Assembly: GCA_009930415.1 (NCBI GenBank)
Contig: RZYG01000008.1
Location: 1 to 32,388 of the forward strand
DNA from: Spartobacteria bacterium
Lineage (GTDB): Bacteria; Verrucomicrobiota; Kiritimatiellia; CAIQIC01; Lenti-01
Direction: 5' to 3'
DNA length: 32,388 nt
Shown: positions 1 through 6,870 of the stretch, piece by piece
How the letters are laid out: each line of letters opens with the position of its first letter
Position numbering within the stretch: the stretch's first letter is position 1
Notes under the pieces: generated by a model
Database searches by the model: none
Seen by the model: the letters and a program-made list of their open reading frames with translations, nothing else
What the model was told of the DNA's origin: nothing
Position numbers and translations under genes: made by a program

Positions 1-51
1 ACCGGCCCGACCTGCCGGTTCGACATTTGCATCCCGCTGAAGAAAAAATAA
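1..51 (+). CDS. C-terminal end of an unidentified protein (truncated by window edge)
   Basis: The first frame is open from base 1 to a TAA at 49-51 and would encode TGPTCRFDICIPLKKK. The ending, an aromatic residue followed by alternating hydrophobic residues, LP-like and basic, resembles the last strand of many histidine kinase ATPase domains, but sixteen residues cannot settle this. A hairpin terminator follows directly, which supports a real gene end converging on the pseudopilin gene on the other strand. Confidence 0.35.
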   Translation, partial: TGPTCRFDICIPLKKK

Positions 52-70
52 CCGGAACGCGCATCGGCGC

Positions 71-99
71 AAAAAGAGGCCCGCCGGCAGGCGGGCCTC
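71..99. terminator. Bidirectional intrinsic terminator between convergent genes
   Basis: A 10-bp perfect GC stem, GAGGCCCGCC paired with GGCGGGCCTC, encloses a 4-nt loop. Read on the minus strand it is followed by TTTTT, a textbook Rho-independent terminator for the pseudopilin gene that ends at 128. Read on the plus strand it is followed by GTTTCATT, a weaker T tract that could also stop the gene ending at 51. Confidence 0.8.
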
Positions 100-127
100 G
101 TTTCATTCTCCATCATCAACGGGAGGA

Positions 128-754
128 TCACTCCACAACAAAAAGGCCGGGGGGACGCGTGGGTTCGTTGATCAGGCTGCTGATGCTGTCGAAAACGTTG
201 AGCGGGGTGAACGATTCGTCGAATTTGAACGTCGTCACGTGGCCATCGACGAAAAGGACGTTGCGGAAGCGGGCGCCGTGGTTGTCCAGGTCGGAGAGGG
301 TAGAATCGATGGTATCGCCGCCGTTGACTTCATCGAATAGAAGAGGGGACGCCGAAGGTGCGACCGGTGTGCCGATAAAATAGCCGTCGACATAGGCATA
401 GCTGCAATTCGCGTCCGAATTGAAACTTTCGATGGACTCGGCCAGCGTAACGTCTTTGTCGCTCGGACAGATCCATGTCCGCAGTTCGGTAACGTAGTTG
501 CGGACATTGTTGGCGACGGCTGCAACGGTGTCGTCGTTGCCGGTGCCGTCTTCCGAAGGCGGCATTGCGCCTTTGTGGTCGGCGGCATAGCTGGTGAAGG
601 CAACGCCCAGTGCTTTAAGGTTGTTGGCGCAACTGGAGCGGCGGGCGGTTTCCAGCGCTTTGGAAACGGCCGGGATGAGAATGGCGGTTAATAATCCGAT
701 GATGGCGATGACGACCAAGAGTTCGATGAGGGTGAATGCGTTTTTCTGTTGCAT
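128..754 (-). CDS. Prepilin-type N-terminal methylation protein (PVC pseudopilin, H-X9-DG type)
   Basis: This 208-residue protein begins [13 protein letters not shown], the type III (prepilin) signal, followed by a hydrophobic helix to about residue 28. Ala6 is at -1 where most prepilins have Gly, and Glu11 is at +5 as expected. The C-terminal part contains [15 protein letters not shown], the His...Asp-Gly signature common in the large pseudopilin-like families of Planctomycetes, Verrucomicrobia and relatives. Such proteins are presumably processed by prepilin peptidase and either assembled into a pseudopilus or left in the envelope; the substrate is unknown. AAGGAAG lies 7 nt before the ATG. 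A second pseudopilin gene is divergent at 896. An intrinsic terminator follows. The prepilin class is certain, the role is not. Confidence 0.85.
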   Translation of the reverse strand: MQQKNAFTLIELLVVIAIIGLLTAILIPAVSKALETARRSSCANNLKALGVAFTSYAADHKGAMPPSEDGTGNDDTVAAVANNVRNYVTELRTWICPSDKDVTLAESIESFNSDANCSYAYVDGYFIGTPVAPSASPLLFDEVNGGDTIDSTLSDLDNHGARFRNVLFVDGHVTTFKFDESFTPLNVFDSISSLINEPTRPPGLFVVE

Positions 755-843
755 GGGTCTTCCTTATTGCCGCCCTGACATTGGATTGAATCTACACCGG
801 ATGGGGCGCGGACAAAAGAGGAAAAATGGCGCCTGAATGGGGA

Positions 844-872
844 TTGATTCCGCCGAGAGGAAGGGGCAAAAT
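844..872 (+). promoter_or_regulatory. Candidate sigma70 promoter for the pseudopilin gene at 896
   Basis: TTGATT at 844-849 and CAAAAT at 867-872 are separated by 17 bp, upstream of the start at 896. Both boxes match the consensus at 4 of 6 positions, so this is only a candidate. Confidence 0.35.
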
Positions 873-895
873 GCCAGCCACATAGGAGAGTTGCC

Positions 896-1282
896 ATGAA
901 GCGAGCGATGCGTTCCGGATTCACGCTGGTCGAGTTGTTGACGGTGATCGCGATCATCGCGCTGCTGGCGGCGCTGATCCTGGGGTTGGCCGGCAACGCT
1001 CAGAAATCGGCCGCCCGCAACAAGGCGGAAGCGGAGATCGAGCAGCTGTCGGTCTTCATCACCGACTACCAGATGAAATACGGCCAGGTGCCGCCCTCTT
1101 TTGCGACGCTGTCGAACGCGCTGGTGGAGTCCAAGCACGCGTTGACCAATCTGCTGGATCCGTGGGGAATGTCCTACGTCTATTCGAACAGTTCGAAGGC
1201 CACGTTCTACCTGTGGTCGCATGGCGGCGATCTGGAGCCCTTCACGAACAAGGCGGTCTGGATCGGCAATCCGGCGCCCTGA
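896..1282 (+). CDS. GspG-like pseudopilin
   Basis: This 128-residue protein starts MKRAMRSGFTLVELLTVIAIIALLAAL, a canonical prepilin leader with cleavage after Gly8 and Glu at +5. The rest is short: a helix rich in Ala/Glu/Lys, then YQMKYGQVPPSFATL and LLDPWGMSYVY. The 'L.DPWG..Y.Y' element is the hallmark of the GspG/major pseudopilin C-terminal region of type II secretion-like systems. Length fits a GspG-type subunit. A GGAGAG ribosome-binding site at 885-890 sits 5 nt before the ATG. It is divergent from the other pseudopilin gene and no further secretion genes are adjacent, so it may be an orphan subunit serving machinery encoded elsewhere, possibly including the pilMNOPQ-like locus of this window (inference). 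Confidence 0.85.
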   Translation: MKRAMRSGFTLVELLTVIAIIALLAALILGLAGNAQKSAARNKAEAEIEQLSVFITDYQMKYGQVPPSFATLSNALVESKHALTNLLDPWGMSYVYSNSSKATFYLWSHGGDLEPFTNKAVWIGNPAP

Positions 1283-1285
1283 CGG

Positions 1286-1317
1286 GTCAGGGGACAGGGG
1301 ACAGGAAACAGGAGACC
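1286..1317. repeat. Short tandem 9-bp repeat (GGGGACAGG type)
   Basis: Between two convergent genes the sequence holds GGGGACAGG in near-tandem copies (GGGGACAGG, GGGACAGGA, AACAGGAGA) bounded by GGTC and GACC. This is a non-coding low-complexity junction element of a type that recurs in GC-rich genomes. Confidence 0.6.
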
Positions 1318-1329
1318 GGGGCGGGGCGG

Positions 1330-2355
1330 TCAGTTTCCGGGCTTCGGGCCGGGGAAGACGGGGTCGAGTTCCTGCAGGAATTGCTGGAACTCGGCGCTTT
1401 CGCGGATGGGGGCCAGGTCGGGATCGTTGAGATAGGCGCGGAACTGGGCTTGGGGGATCTGTTCCATCGCGCGGCGCAGCCACGGCACGGCGGCGGGGGC
1501 GTTGGTTTCCTGGGCGAAGAGGGCGCCGACGTTGAACAGCGCGGAGAAGTTGCGGGGATCCATCTCGAGGAGCTTTTCGAGCTGTTCGCGGGCGCCGGCG
1601 CGGTCGCCGACGCGGGCCAGGGCCACGGCCAGGTTGTTGCGGGGGCCGGGCAGATTGGGGAACGTTTCGACGGCTTCGCGCAGGACGTCGACGGCGACTT
1701 CGGAACCGGGCTGGCCGAGGCGCATGACGCCTTCCTGCAGCAGGGCGGGCTTGTAGTCGGGGTGCAGCCGCCGGCAGGTCTCGATGAGTTCCATGGCGAG
1801 GCCCATGTTCTGGGCTTGGAAATAGGCGAAGGCGAGGTTGGTGAGGGCTTCGGGATGGAACGGCTCGTTGCGCAGGGAGGCTTCGAGCACGGCGATGGCG
1901 CGGTCGATATTGCCCTGCTGGAGATAGATCAGGCCGAGGATGCGCTGGGCGCCGGCCAGCTTGGGATAGGCCTTGAGCGCGGCCAGCGCGCGGTCTTCGG
2001 CCTGCTCGAACCGCTTGGCGACGAGATGCGCGCCCGCTTCCCGGTAGGCGACGAGGGCTTCTTCCATCTGCGCGGATTGTTCGAGGGCGGGGACGACGGC
2101 GGGGCGCGCCGGGGCGGCGGGAGCCGCCGCCGGTTCGGCGGGACGCGCCGGGATGGCGGGGGCCGCGGGCGCGGTCGGCTCGGTCGGAACCACCAGGGTG
2201 CCGCGGCGCTTTTCTTCCCGCAGCACGAGTCCCAGCGCGCCGACAAGCAACAGGGTGAAGATCGCCACGAACGTGAAGATGCGCCGGTTGGCCGCCGTGC
2301 GCAGGGCCTCGGCTTCGGGCAGGAGATCGGGGTGCGGCGGCGGTTTCGCGGTCAT
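1330..2355 (-). CDS. Membrane-anchored tetratricopeptide-repeat protein
   Basis: This 341-residue protein has a short cytoplasmic N-terminus (MTAKPPPHPDLLPEAEALRT), one transmembrane helix at about residues 26-45 and an Ala/Pro-rich linker to about 88. TPR repeats run to about residue 320, including LVAKRFEQAEDRALAALKAYP, GLIYLQQGNIDRAIAVLEAS and NNLAVALARVGDRAGAREQL. The TPR part would face the periplasm. TPR domains are protein-interaction scaffolds; the partner is unknown. It is the last gene of the bamD-like/lptE-like/hisF/hisI run, starting 3 nt after the hisI stop with no obvious ribosome-binding site, so translation is probably coupled to hisI. Confidence 0.75.
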   Translation of the reverse strand: MTAKPPPHPDLLPEAEALRTAANRRIFTFVAIFTLLLVGALGLVLREEKRRGTLVVPTEPTAPAAPAIPARPAEPAAAPAAPARPAVVPALEQSAQMEEALVAYREAGAHLVAKRFEQAEDRALAALKAYPKLAGAQRILGLIYLQQGNIDRAIAVLEASLRNEPFHPEALTNLAFAYFQAQNMGLAMELIETCRRLHPDYKPALLQEGVMRLGQPGSEVAVDVLREAVETFPNLPGPRNNLAVALARVGDRAGAREQLEKLLEMDPRNFSALFNVGALFAQETNAPAAVPWLRRAMEQIPQAQFRAYLNDPDLAPIRESAEFQQFLQELDPVFPGPKPGN

Positions 2356-2358
2356 GGC

Positions 2359-2769
2359 CTAGGGGTCAAGATTGACGAGCTGCCCGGTGTCGAAATCGAG
2401 CCGGCGATAGTAGCAGTTGCGGGGCTGGCCGGCCTGGTTCTTGGTGTGGCAGATGCCGCCGCGGCGCGGGCGGACGATGAACACGAGCGAGTTCTGCTCG
2501 CAGTTGACCCGGACTTCGAGCAGCTCGAAGGTCTCGCCGGAAGTTTTGCCCTTTTCCCACAGCTCGTTGCGGGACGTGCTCCAGAAGATGGCCGTGCGCT
2601 CGGCGAGGGCCTTCTTCAGGGCGGTTTCGTTGGCATAGGCGACGAGGATGATTTCGCGGGTGTCGGCGTGCTGGACGGCGACGGGGATGACGCCGGGGCA
2701 GGCGGCGACGGCTTTGGTCAGCTTGTCGAAATCGAGGGTCAGGGCGGTGCCTTCTTCGAGCTCTTTCAT
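2359..2769 (-). CDS. hisI: Phosphoribosyl-AMP cyclohydrolase HisI, variant active site
   Basis: HisI opens the adenine ring of phosphoribosyl-AMP in the third step of histidine synthesis. This 136-residue protein is a stand-alone cyclohydrolase with no HisE domain. The core [20 protein letters not shown] and [17 protein letters not shown] matches the family, and Cys90, Cys107 and Cys119 are the expected zinc ligands. The usual metal-binding DxDxD around the first cysteine reads N89-C90-E91-Q92-N93, and the segment between the second and third cysteines has about five extra residues ([13 protein letters not shown]). The ATG, preceded by AAGGAG, overlaps the hisF stop as ATGA, which fixes this start. 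Family assignment is firm because of the fold core and the hisF neighbour; the catalytic variant deserves checking. Confidence 0.9.
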   Translation of the reverse strand: MKELEEGTALTLDFDKLTKAVAACPGVIPVAVQHADTREIILVAYANETALKKALAERTAIFWSTSRNELWEKGKTSGETFELLEVRVNCEQNSLVFIVRPRRGGICHTKNQAGQPRNCYYRRLDFDTGQLVNLDP

Positions 2770-3572
2770 GCGGGGACTCCTTGGGGGGCCGGGGCGTCCG
2801 CGGCGAAGGGCGCGCGGACTTCGATGCCGTGGGCGGCGAGATAGGCCTTGGCCTGGGGCACGGTGAACTCGCCGAAGTGGAAGATCGAGGCGGCGAGGAC
2901 GGCGTCGGCATGGCCGTCCACGATGCCGGCGCGCAGATGGTCGAGCGTGCCGACGCCGCCGGAGGCGATGACGGGGACGGGCACGGCGTCGGCGATGGCG
3001 CGCGTCAGCGCCAGGTCGTAGCCGTTCTTGGTGCCGTCGCAGTCCATGCTGGTGAGGAGGATTTCGCCGGCGCCGCGGCGGACGCCTTCGCGGGCCCAGG
3101 CGACGGCGTCGAGCGCGGTGGGCTTGCGGCCGCCGTGGGTATGGACCGTCCAGCCGGGGCGGCCGTCGGCGTTGCGGCGGGCGTCGATGGCCAGCACGAT
3201 GCATTGCGCGCCGAACTGGCGAGACGCTTCGTCGATGAGGTCGGGGTTGAGGATGGCGGCGGTGTTGAGGGAGACCTTGTCGGCGCCGGCCTGGAGCATG
3301 CGGCGGACGTCGCCCGGCGTGCGGATTCCGCCGCCGACGGTCAGGGGCATGAACACCTGCCGGGCCACGGCGCGGACGACGTCGACCAAGGTGTCGCGGT
3401 CGTCGCTGGAAGCGGTGATGTCGAGGAAGGCCAGCTCGTCGGCGCCTTGGGCTTCGTAGGCCTGGGCGACGGCCACCGGATCGCCCGCGTCGCGCAGTTC
3501 GACGAAGCGGACGCCTTTGACGACGCGCCCGCCGGAGACGTCGAGGCAGGGGATGATGCGCTTGGCGGGCAC
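2766..3572 (-). CDS. hisF: Imidazole glycerol phosphate synthase cyclase subunit HisF
   Basis: HisF is a cytoplasmic (beta/alpha)8 barrel that takes ammonia from HisH and converts PRFAR to imidazole glycerol phosphate plus AICAR. The 268-residue sequence is canonical: [16 protein letters not shown] with catalytic Asp11, the phosphate-binding [17 protein letters not shown] and [16 protein letters not shown], and [15 protein letters not shown] holding the second catalytic Asp. Length is normal apart from a short Ala/Pro tail. It lies 13 nt downstream of the lptE-like gene and overlaps hisI by 4 bp (ATGA), so hisFI are translationally coupled inside an envelope-biogenesis operon. hisH is not in the window. 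Confidence 0.97.
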   Translation of the reverse strand: MPAKRIIPCLDVSGGRVVKGVRFVELRDAGDPVAVAQAYEAQGADELAFLDITASSDDRDTLVDVVRAVARQVFMPLTVGGGIRTPGDVRRMLQAGADKVSLNTAAILNPDLIDEASRQFGAQCIVLAIDARRNADGRPGWTVHTHGGRKPTALDAVAWAREGVRRGAGEILLTSMDCDGTKNGYDLALTRAIADAVPVPVIASGGVGTLDHLRAGIVDGHADAVLAASIFHFGEFTVPQAKAYLAAHGIEVRAPFAADAPAPQGVPA

Positions 3573-3585
3573 GGCGCGGGCCTCT

Positions 3586-4095
3586 CTAAGGCCAGTATTG
3601 GACGATCTGGCTGACGATGCGCCGGCCGAGGTCTTCCGCGGCGGGCCGCAAGGCGACGGCCTTGGACGAGGTCATGTCGCCGGCGAAATCGAAGTCGTGC
3701 CAGCCGGTCACGGACGGCGACTCGGCGACCACGGAGCGGTCGGCGTGCCGGTACAGGACGAAAGAGGCCTTGATGCTCATGCGGTATTGGTTGGCGGTCG
3801 AGGCGCTGCCCGATTCGTAGGCGACGGGATCCAGCCAGAACCGGTTCAGGGTGATTTCGAGGACGACGTCGGCGGCGTCTTCGGCCGCGACGCGCAGCGA
3901 GCCGTCCATCTGGATCTGCGAAAGGATCGCGCGGGTGACGTCCTGTTCGATCAGCGGTTCGGGGGTTTGGTTGCGGCAGGTGGGGACGTAGACGGTGCGG
4001 ACGTCGTCCGGCAGCATGGAGCCGAGGCGATAGTTGGCGCAGCCGGCGGCGAACAGGAGCAGCAGGGCGGCGGCGGCGGCGGGGATTCGCTTCAT
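3586..4095 (-). CDS. lptE: LptE-like lipoprotein (LPS assembly)
   Basis: This 169-residue protein has a lipoprotein-type signal [20 protein letters not shown] with the lipid-modified residue predicted at Cys19. It continues [26 protein letters not shown], the typical start of LptE-family proteins ('Y.lg..lp..v.tV.Vp...N'), and [22 protein letters not shown], matching the family's 'LT.al...i..dg.l.v' segment. LptE plugs the LptD beta-barrel that inserts lipopolysaccharide into the outer membrane. The gene starts one base after the stop of the BamD-like gene, which supports a shared envelope role. The lipobox is weak at -3 (Ala). The symbol is by family; LptD is not in this window. Confidence 0.75.
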   Translation of the reverse strand: MKRIPAAAAALLLLFAAGCANYRLGSMLPDDVRTVYVPTCRNQTPEPLIEQDVTRAILSQIQMDGSLRVAAEDAADVVLEITLNRFWLDPVAYESGSASTANQYRMSIKASFVLYRHADRSVVAESPSVTGWHDFDFAGDMTSSKAVALRPAAEDLGRRIVSQIVQYWP

Positions 4096-4096
4096 C

Positions 4097-5086
4097 TTAT
4101 TTCTCCTCGGGCGTGAGCTGGGCGATGCGGTCGCGGGCTTCGGCGGCCTGCGGCGCGTCGGGAAACAGGGCCAGGAAGCGGCGGTATTCGATCCGGGCGG
4201 ACTCGGGTTTGTGCAGGATGCGGTCGTAGTAGCGCGCCCGCGCGAAGGCGGCGGCGGCCTGCCGGTCGCGCAGCCGCGCGAGGCTGGACTCGATTTCGCC
4301 GCGCGGCTCGGTCTCGGGGTGGCGCTGGAGGAAGAGGGTGCAGGCGGCGATCGCTTCGGCCAAGGCGCGGCCGTCGTTGGGCGCGTCCTCGGAGAGCTCG
4401 ACGTGGCAGCGGGCCTGCGCGAAGGCGGCCTGGGCGGCGAAGGGGCTGTCGGGATAGCGGTTCAGGGCGGTGAAATAGGCGTCGATGGCTTCGTCGTAGG
4501 CGTAGGCCCGCTCGTGGGCGGCGCCGATCAGGACGTAGGCCTCGGCCGCGAAGGCCCCTTCGGGCGCGCTGGCGACGATCTTTTCGAAGAGCGGGATGGC
4601 GCGCTCGGGCGCGGCGAAGCCCGGCAGGAAAAGGAACCGTCCCTTTCTGCGGTCCATGAGAGTCTTGGCGAGGCGCATCTGGCGTTCGAGCACCTCGTTG
4701 AACTCGAAACGGCCCGGATAGCGGTCCACCAAGTGCTGATAGGCATCGAAGGCGGCCTGCAGCTTGCCGCGTTCGTCGAGGCGCCGGGCGTAATAGAGCT
4801 GGGCCGCCGGCGCTTCTTCCGCGTTCGGCCACCAGATGCGCAGAGCCAGCGCCTGCTTGGCGGCGGCGCGCGTCCGGCCGGCGGCGTCGAGGGCCTGCAC
4901 GTGCGCCCACTGGGCCGCCGGCGCCTTTTCGCGCGGGCGGATAAGCAGGTGGAATCCCCGGCCGGGGGTCTCTTCCATGTAAGGTTTCGCGGCGGCCTCG
5001 GCGGCGCCCGGCGCAACGATGGCGAGGCCCAGGCAAATGGCCAATCCGGCGCGGCGCCAAGGGCCGATGGATGGGGATGTCGACAT
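4097..5086 (-). CDS. BamD-like / YbgF-like periplasmic TPR protein
   Basis: The chosen start (MSTSPSIGPWRR) gives 329 residues with a Sec signal to about residue 33 (GAAEAAA before KPYMEE). There is no lipobox cysteine, unlike classical BamD. The mature part is helical TPR: QLYYARRLDERGKLQAAFDAYQ, AEAYVLIGAAHERAYAYDEAI and YYDRILHKPESARIEYRRFL. The last, with 'FP.s..a..A..RI..L', is typical of BamD/outer-membrane assembly lipoproteins. It would bind partners at the outer membrane. It is the first gene of the five-gene operon and abuts the lptE-like gene. Longer upstream reading would run into the divergent uppP gene and has no support. No Shine-Dalgarno is visible; a promoter places the transcript start at the ATG (see next entry). 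Confidence 0.7.
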   Translation of the reverse strand: MSTSPSIGPWRRAGLAICLGLAIVAPGAAEAAAKPYMEETPGRGFHLLIRPREKAPAAQWAHVQALDAAGRTRAAAKQALALRIWWPNAEEAPAAQLYYARRLDERGKLQAAFDAYQHLVDRYPGRFEFNEVLERQMRLAKTLMDRRKGRFLFLPGFAAPERAIPLFEKIVASAPEGAFAAEAYVLIGAAHERAYAYDEAIDAYFTALNRYPDSPFAAQAAFAQARCHVELSEDAPNDGRALAEAIAACTLFLQRHPETEPRGEIESSLARLRDRQAAAAFARARYYDRILHKPESARIEYRRFLALFPDAPQAAEARDRIAQLTPEEK

Positions 5087-5093
5087 GGCCGGA

Positions 5094-5122
5094 ACATTAC
5101 GCAACGCGCCGGGGCCGGTCAA
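5094..5122 (-). promoter_or_regulatory. Candidate promoter giving a leaderless bamD-like transcript
   Basis: On the minus strand TTGACC (5117-5122) and TAATGT (5094-5099) are separated by 17 bp. Only 7 nt lie between the -10 box and the ATG at 5086, so transcription would begin at or next to the start codon. This agrees with the absence of a ribosome-binding site. Confidence 0.45.
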
Positions 5123-5147
5123 GGCCCGAGGCGCGGCCCGGATGGGC

Positions 5148-5176
5148 TTGCCTGCGCGCGGACAAAAGCATACGGT
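5148..5176 (+). promoter_or_regulatory. Candidate promoter for uppP
   Basis: TTGCCT (5148-5153) and TACGGT (5171-5176) are 17 bp apart, 18 nt upstream of the uppP start. The -35 matches at 4 of 6 positions and the -10 at 3 of 6. It is back to back with the bamD-like promoter, so the two could interfere. Confidence 0.3.
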
Positions 5177-5194
5177 GCGACGGTTCATCTGCCC

Positions 5195-5992
5195 ATGCTG
5201 GATCTTGCGACAAACTGGATGGCCGCCCTGATGGGGGTGGTGGAAGGGATCACGGAATATCTGCCGATCTCCTCCACCGGTCACCTCGTCTTGGCCGAAA
5301 AATGCCTGGGAACTTCTTTCCACGAGAGTTTTGCGGTGGTGATCCAGTCCGGCGCCATGCTGGCGGTGCTGGTGGAATACCGCCGGCGCTTCCGGCGGCT
5401 GGCGGATTTCCGTCCCGCGGCGGGGTTTGCCGGGTTCCGCGGGTTGTGGTGGCTGTTCCTGACCACGCTGCCGGCGATGGTGTTCGGCCTGCTGTTCCAC
5501 GACGCGATCAAGGCGAAGCTGTTCTCGCCGGCGACGATCGCCGTCGCCCTCGGCGTCGGCGGCGTTGCGATGATCGCGCTGGAGCGGACGTTGCCGTCGC
5601 ACGACGAGGGCGGGGTGGACGGCATCGGCTGGCGGCGCGCCCTCGGCGTCGGCCTGTTCCAGTGCATGGCCATGATTCCGGGCACGTCGCGTTCGATGGC
5701 CACGATCCTGGGCGGGCGGCTGATGGGGCTGGGCCGCAAGACCGCGGCGGAATACTCGTTCTTCGCGGCGGTGCCCGTCCTGCTGCTCGCGGGCGCCTAC
5801 GATTTCTACAAAGGCTGGGATTCGCTCCAGCGTTCGGATCTGGCGCCCTATGCCGTCGGGCTCGTCGTTTCCTTCGTCGTCGCGTGGGCATCCATCCGCT
5901 GGCTCATGCGGATCATATCGCACCACACGTTCGAGGGCTTCGGCTGGTACCGCGTCGCGCTGAGCCTCGTGGTGTGGTGGACGTTGGTTTGA
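5195..5992 (+). CDS. uppP: Undecaprenyl-diphosphatase UppP (BacA)
   Basis: UppP is an integral membrane enzyme that dephosphorylates undecaprenyl pyrophosphate to recycle the lipid carrier for peptidoglycan and O-antigen; it also confers bacitracin tolerance. The 265-residue protein carries both active-site motifs: VVEGITEYLPISSTGHLVL with Glu17, Glu21 and His30, and MIPGTSRSMATILGG with Arg166. Several hydrophobic helices follow, and the length matches the E. coli enzyme (about 273). The start at 5195 puts the first motif at the usual distance from the N-terminus; a second ATG at 5219 is possible. No clear Shine-Dalgarno is visible. Divergent from the bamD-like operon. Confidence 0.96.
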   Translation: MLDLATNWMAALMGVVEGITEYLPISSTGHLVLAEKCLGTSFHESFAVVIQSGAMLAVLVEYRRRFRRLADFRPAAGFAGFRGLWWLFLTTLPAMVFGLLFHDAIKAKLFSPATIAVALGVGGVAMIALERTLPSHDEGGVDGIGWRRALGVGLFQCMAMIPGTSRSMATILGGRLMGLGRKTAAEYSFFAAVPVLLLAGAYDFYKGWDSLQRSDLAPYAVGLVVSFVVAWASIRWLMRIISHHTFEGFGWYRVALSLVVWWTLV

Positions 5993-6004
5993 GCCGGGGG
6001 CTCC

Positions 6005-6089
6005 AGTATTCAGGAGTCAGTATTCAGGAGTCAGAATGGCGGGTCGGAAGCTGTCCATTCTGGATTCTGAATCCTGAATTCTGAATACC
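6005..6089. repeat. Inverted pair of tandem ATTCAGGAGTC-type repeats
   Basis: The left arm (6005-6039) has two copies of a 14-bp unit, AGTATTCAGGAGTC, then AGAATGG. The right arm (6055-6089) starts CCATTCTGG and is a degenerate inverse of the left arm, with units such as ATTCTGAATCC. The arms can fold into a long imperfect hairpin around a 15-bp loop region. The element lies between convergent uppP and the DUF2877 gene and supplies the last codons and stop of the latter. Confidence 0.7.
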
Positions 6090-6867
6090 CCAAGCCAAAG
6101 AGCATTCCGCACAGCAAATCCGCGCCCGAGCTGTGGCCGAAAGCGCAGACGGTCCGCACGTGGGCCGGGGACGGGGCTTGCAGCAGCTTTTTCATCGCGG
6201 CGTGGACGCGGCCCGCGGCCGACAATTCCAGAAAGGCGTTGGAGACCGGATTTTTTCCGCGGGCGTGTTTCAGGATTTCCCGCGCCAAAGCGCCGCGGCG
6301 GTGCAGGCGCAGCGCCAGCATCCAGCCGCAAAGGAAATCGTCGCCGGCCGGCGTCAGGCCCGCGCCGCAGCCGCGAATCAGCCGCACGCCGGCCGCGAGC
6401 CGGCCCGCGGCGATCTGCGCGAAAGCCGTCCGGAACAGCGCGTCGCGATTTTCCTGGAGGCGCGGGAGTTTCCCGGATGGAAAAAACAGCGAAACGAGGC
6501 TGTCCGGCGGCGCGTGGCGCGGCAGGGCCGTTTTCAAAACGCGCGCGAGCTTCGCGCGGTCGGTGCGTGGCAGGGCCGAGTCGAAACGGGGAACCAAAGC
6601 GACCGGCACGGGGTCGTGCCGGCTCCATCCCGATCCTTGTTGGAGCCCCCGACGACCTCGTCGGGGGGGCGCCATCGCGAGCGTTTCGCCGGCAACGAAA
6701 GCGTTGGGATCGGCCACGACGAGATTCAGCGGCCCCGCGCCGATGGATGTGTCCACGACGAACAGGGCGCGATTCGCCATGTCCAGCAGCAGAACGCTGC
6801 GCGCAAACCGCGCTTTCACCGCGTAGGCGCCCGGCCGGATGCGGTCGCCGCTGGACAGGATCCGCAC
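6031..6867 (-). CDS. DUF2877 / AllH-like protein with repeat-derived insert and tail
   Basis: This 278-residue protein has GCGAGLTPAGDDFLCG at 166-181 and FGHSSGADLLCGMLFGLG at 243-260, the two signature motifs of the DUF2877 family. That family includes AllH, linked to the oxamate carbamoyltransferase of allantoin degradation. No allantoin gene is nearby, so the substrate is unknown. The start is GTG at 6865-6867, 3 nt after the nitroreductase stop. Residues about 66-88 (PRRGRRGLQQGSGWSRHDPVPV) are encoded by a palindromic dispersed repeat that occurs again at 24057, and the last residues (SEFRIQNPEWTASDPPF) come from the ATTCAGG-type repeat. The frame stays open through both. Family call is good; whether it is functional with these inserts is open. 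Confidence 0.7.
   Translation of the reverse strand: MRILSSGDRIRPGAYAVKARFARSVLLLDMANRALFVVDTSIGAGPLNLVVADPNAFVAGETLAMAPPRRGRRGLQQGSGWSRHDPVPVALVPRFDSALPRTDRAKLARVLKTALPRHAPPDSLVSLFFPSGKLPRLQENRDALFRTAFAQIAAGRLAAGVRLIRGCGAGLTPAGDDFLCGWMLALRLHRRGALAREILKHARGKNPVSNAFLELSAAGRVHAAMKKLLQAPSPAHVRTVCAFGHSSGADLLCGMLFGLGYSEFRIQNPEWTASDPPF
6602..6667. repeat. Palindromic dispersed repeat, copy 1 (inside a coding frame)
   Basis: The 28-bp core at 6640-6667 (TTGGAGCCCCCGACGACC, then TCGTCGGGGG) is present base for base in inverted orientation at 24057-24084. CCCCCGACGA pairs with TCGTCGGGGG as a strong hairpin. Upstream modules (ACCGGCACGGGG, TGCCGGCTCCA, TCCCGATC) recur in the same order in copy 2, so the element is longer than the core. 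It interrupts the DUF2877 gene without shifting its frame. Confidence 0.8.
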
Positions 6868-6870
6868 GGC

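Noticed and set aside
1162-2844. A 560-codon plus-strand frame across the TPR, hisI and hisF genes
   Set aside because: It runs antisense to three genes with firm or good assignments and encodes Gly/Glu/Ala-rich low-complexity sequence typical of shadow frames.
6031-6867. Calling the DUF2877 gene a pseudogene because of the two repeat insertions
   Set aside because: The frame is uninterrupted, both signature motifs are intact and the length is close to the family norm, so it is kept as a coding gene with odd segments.
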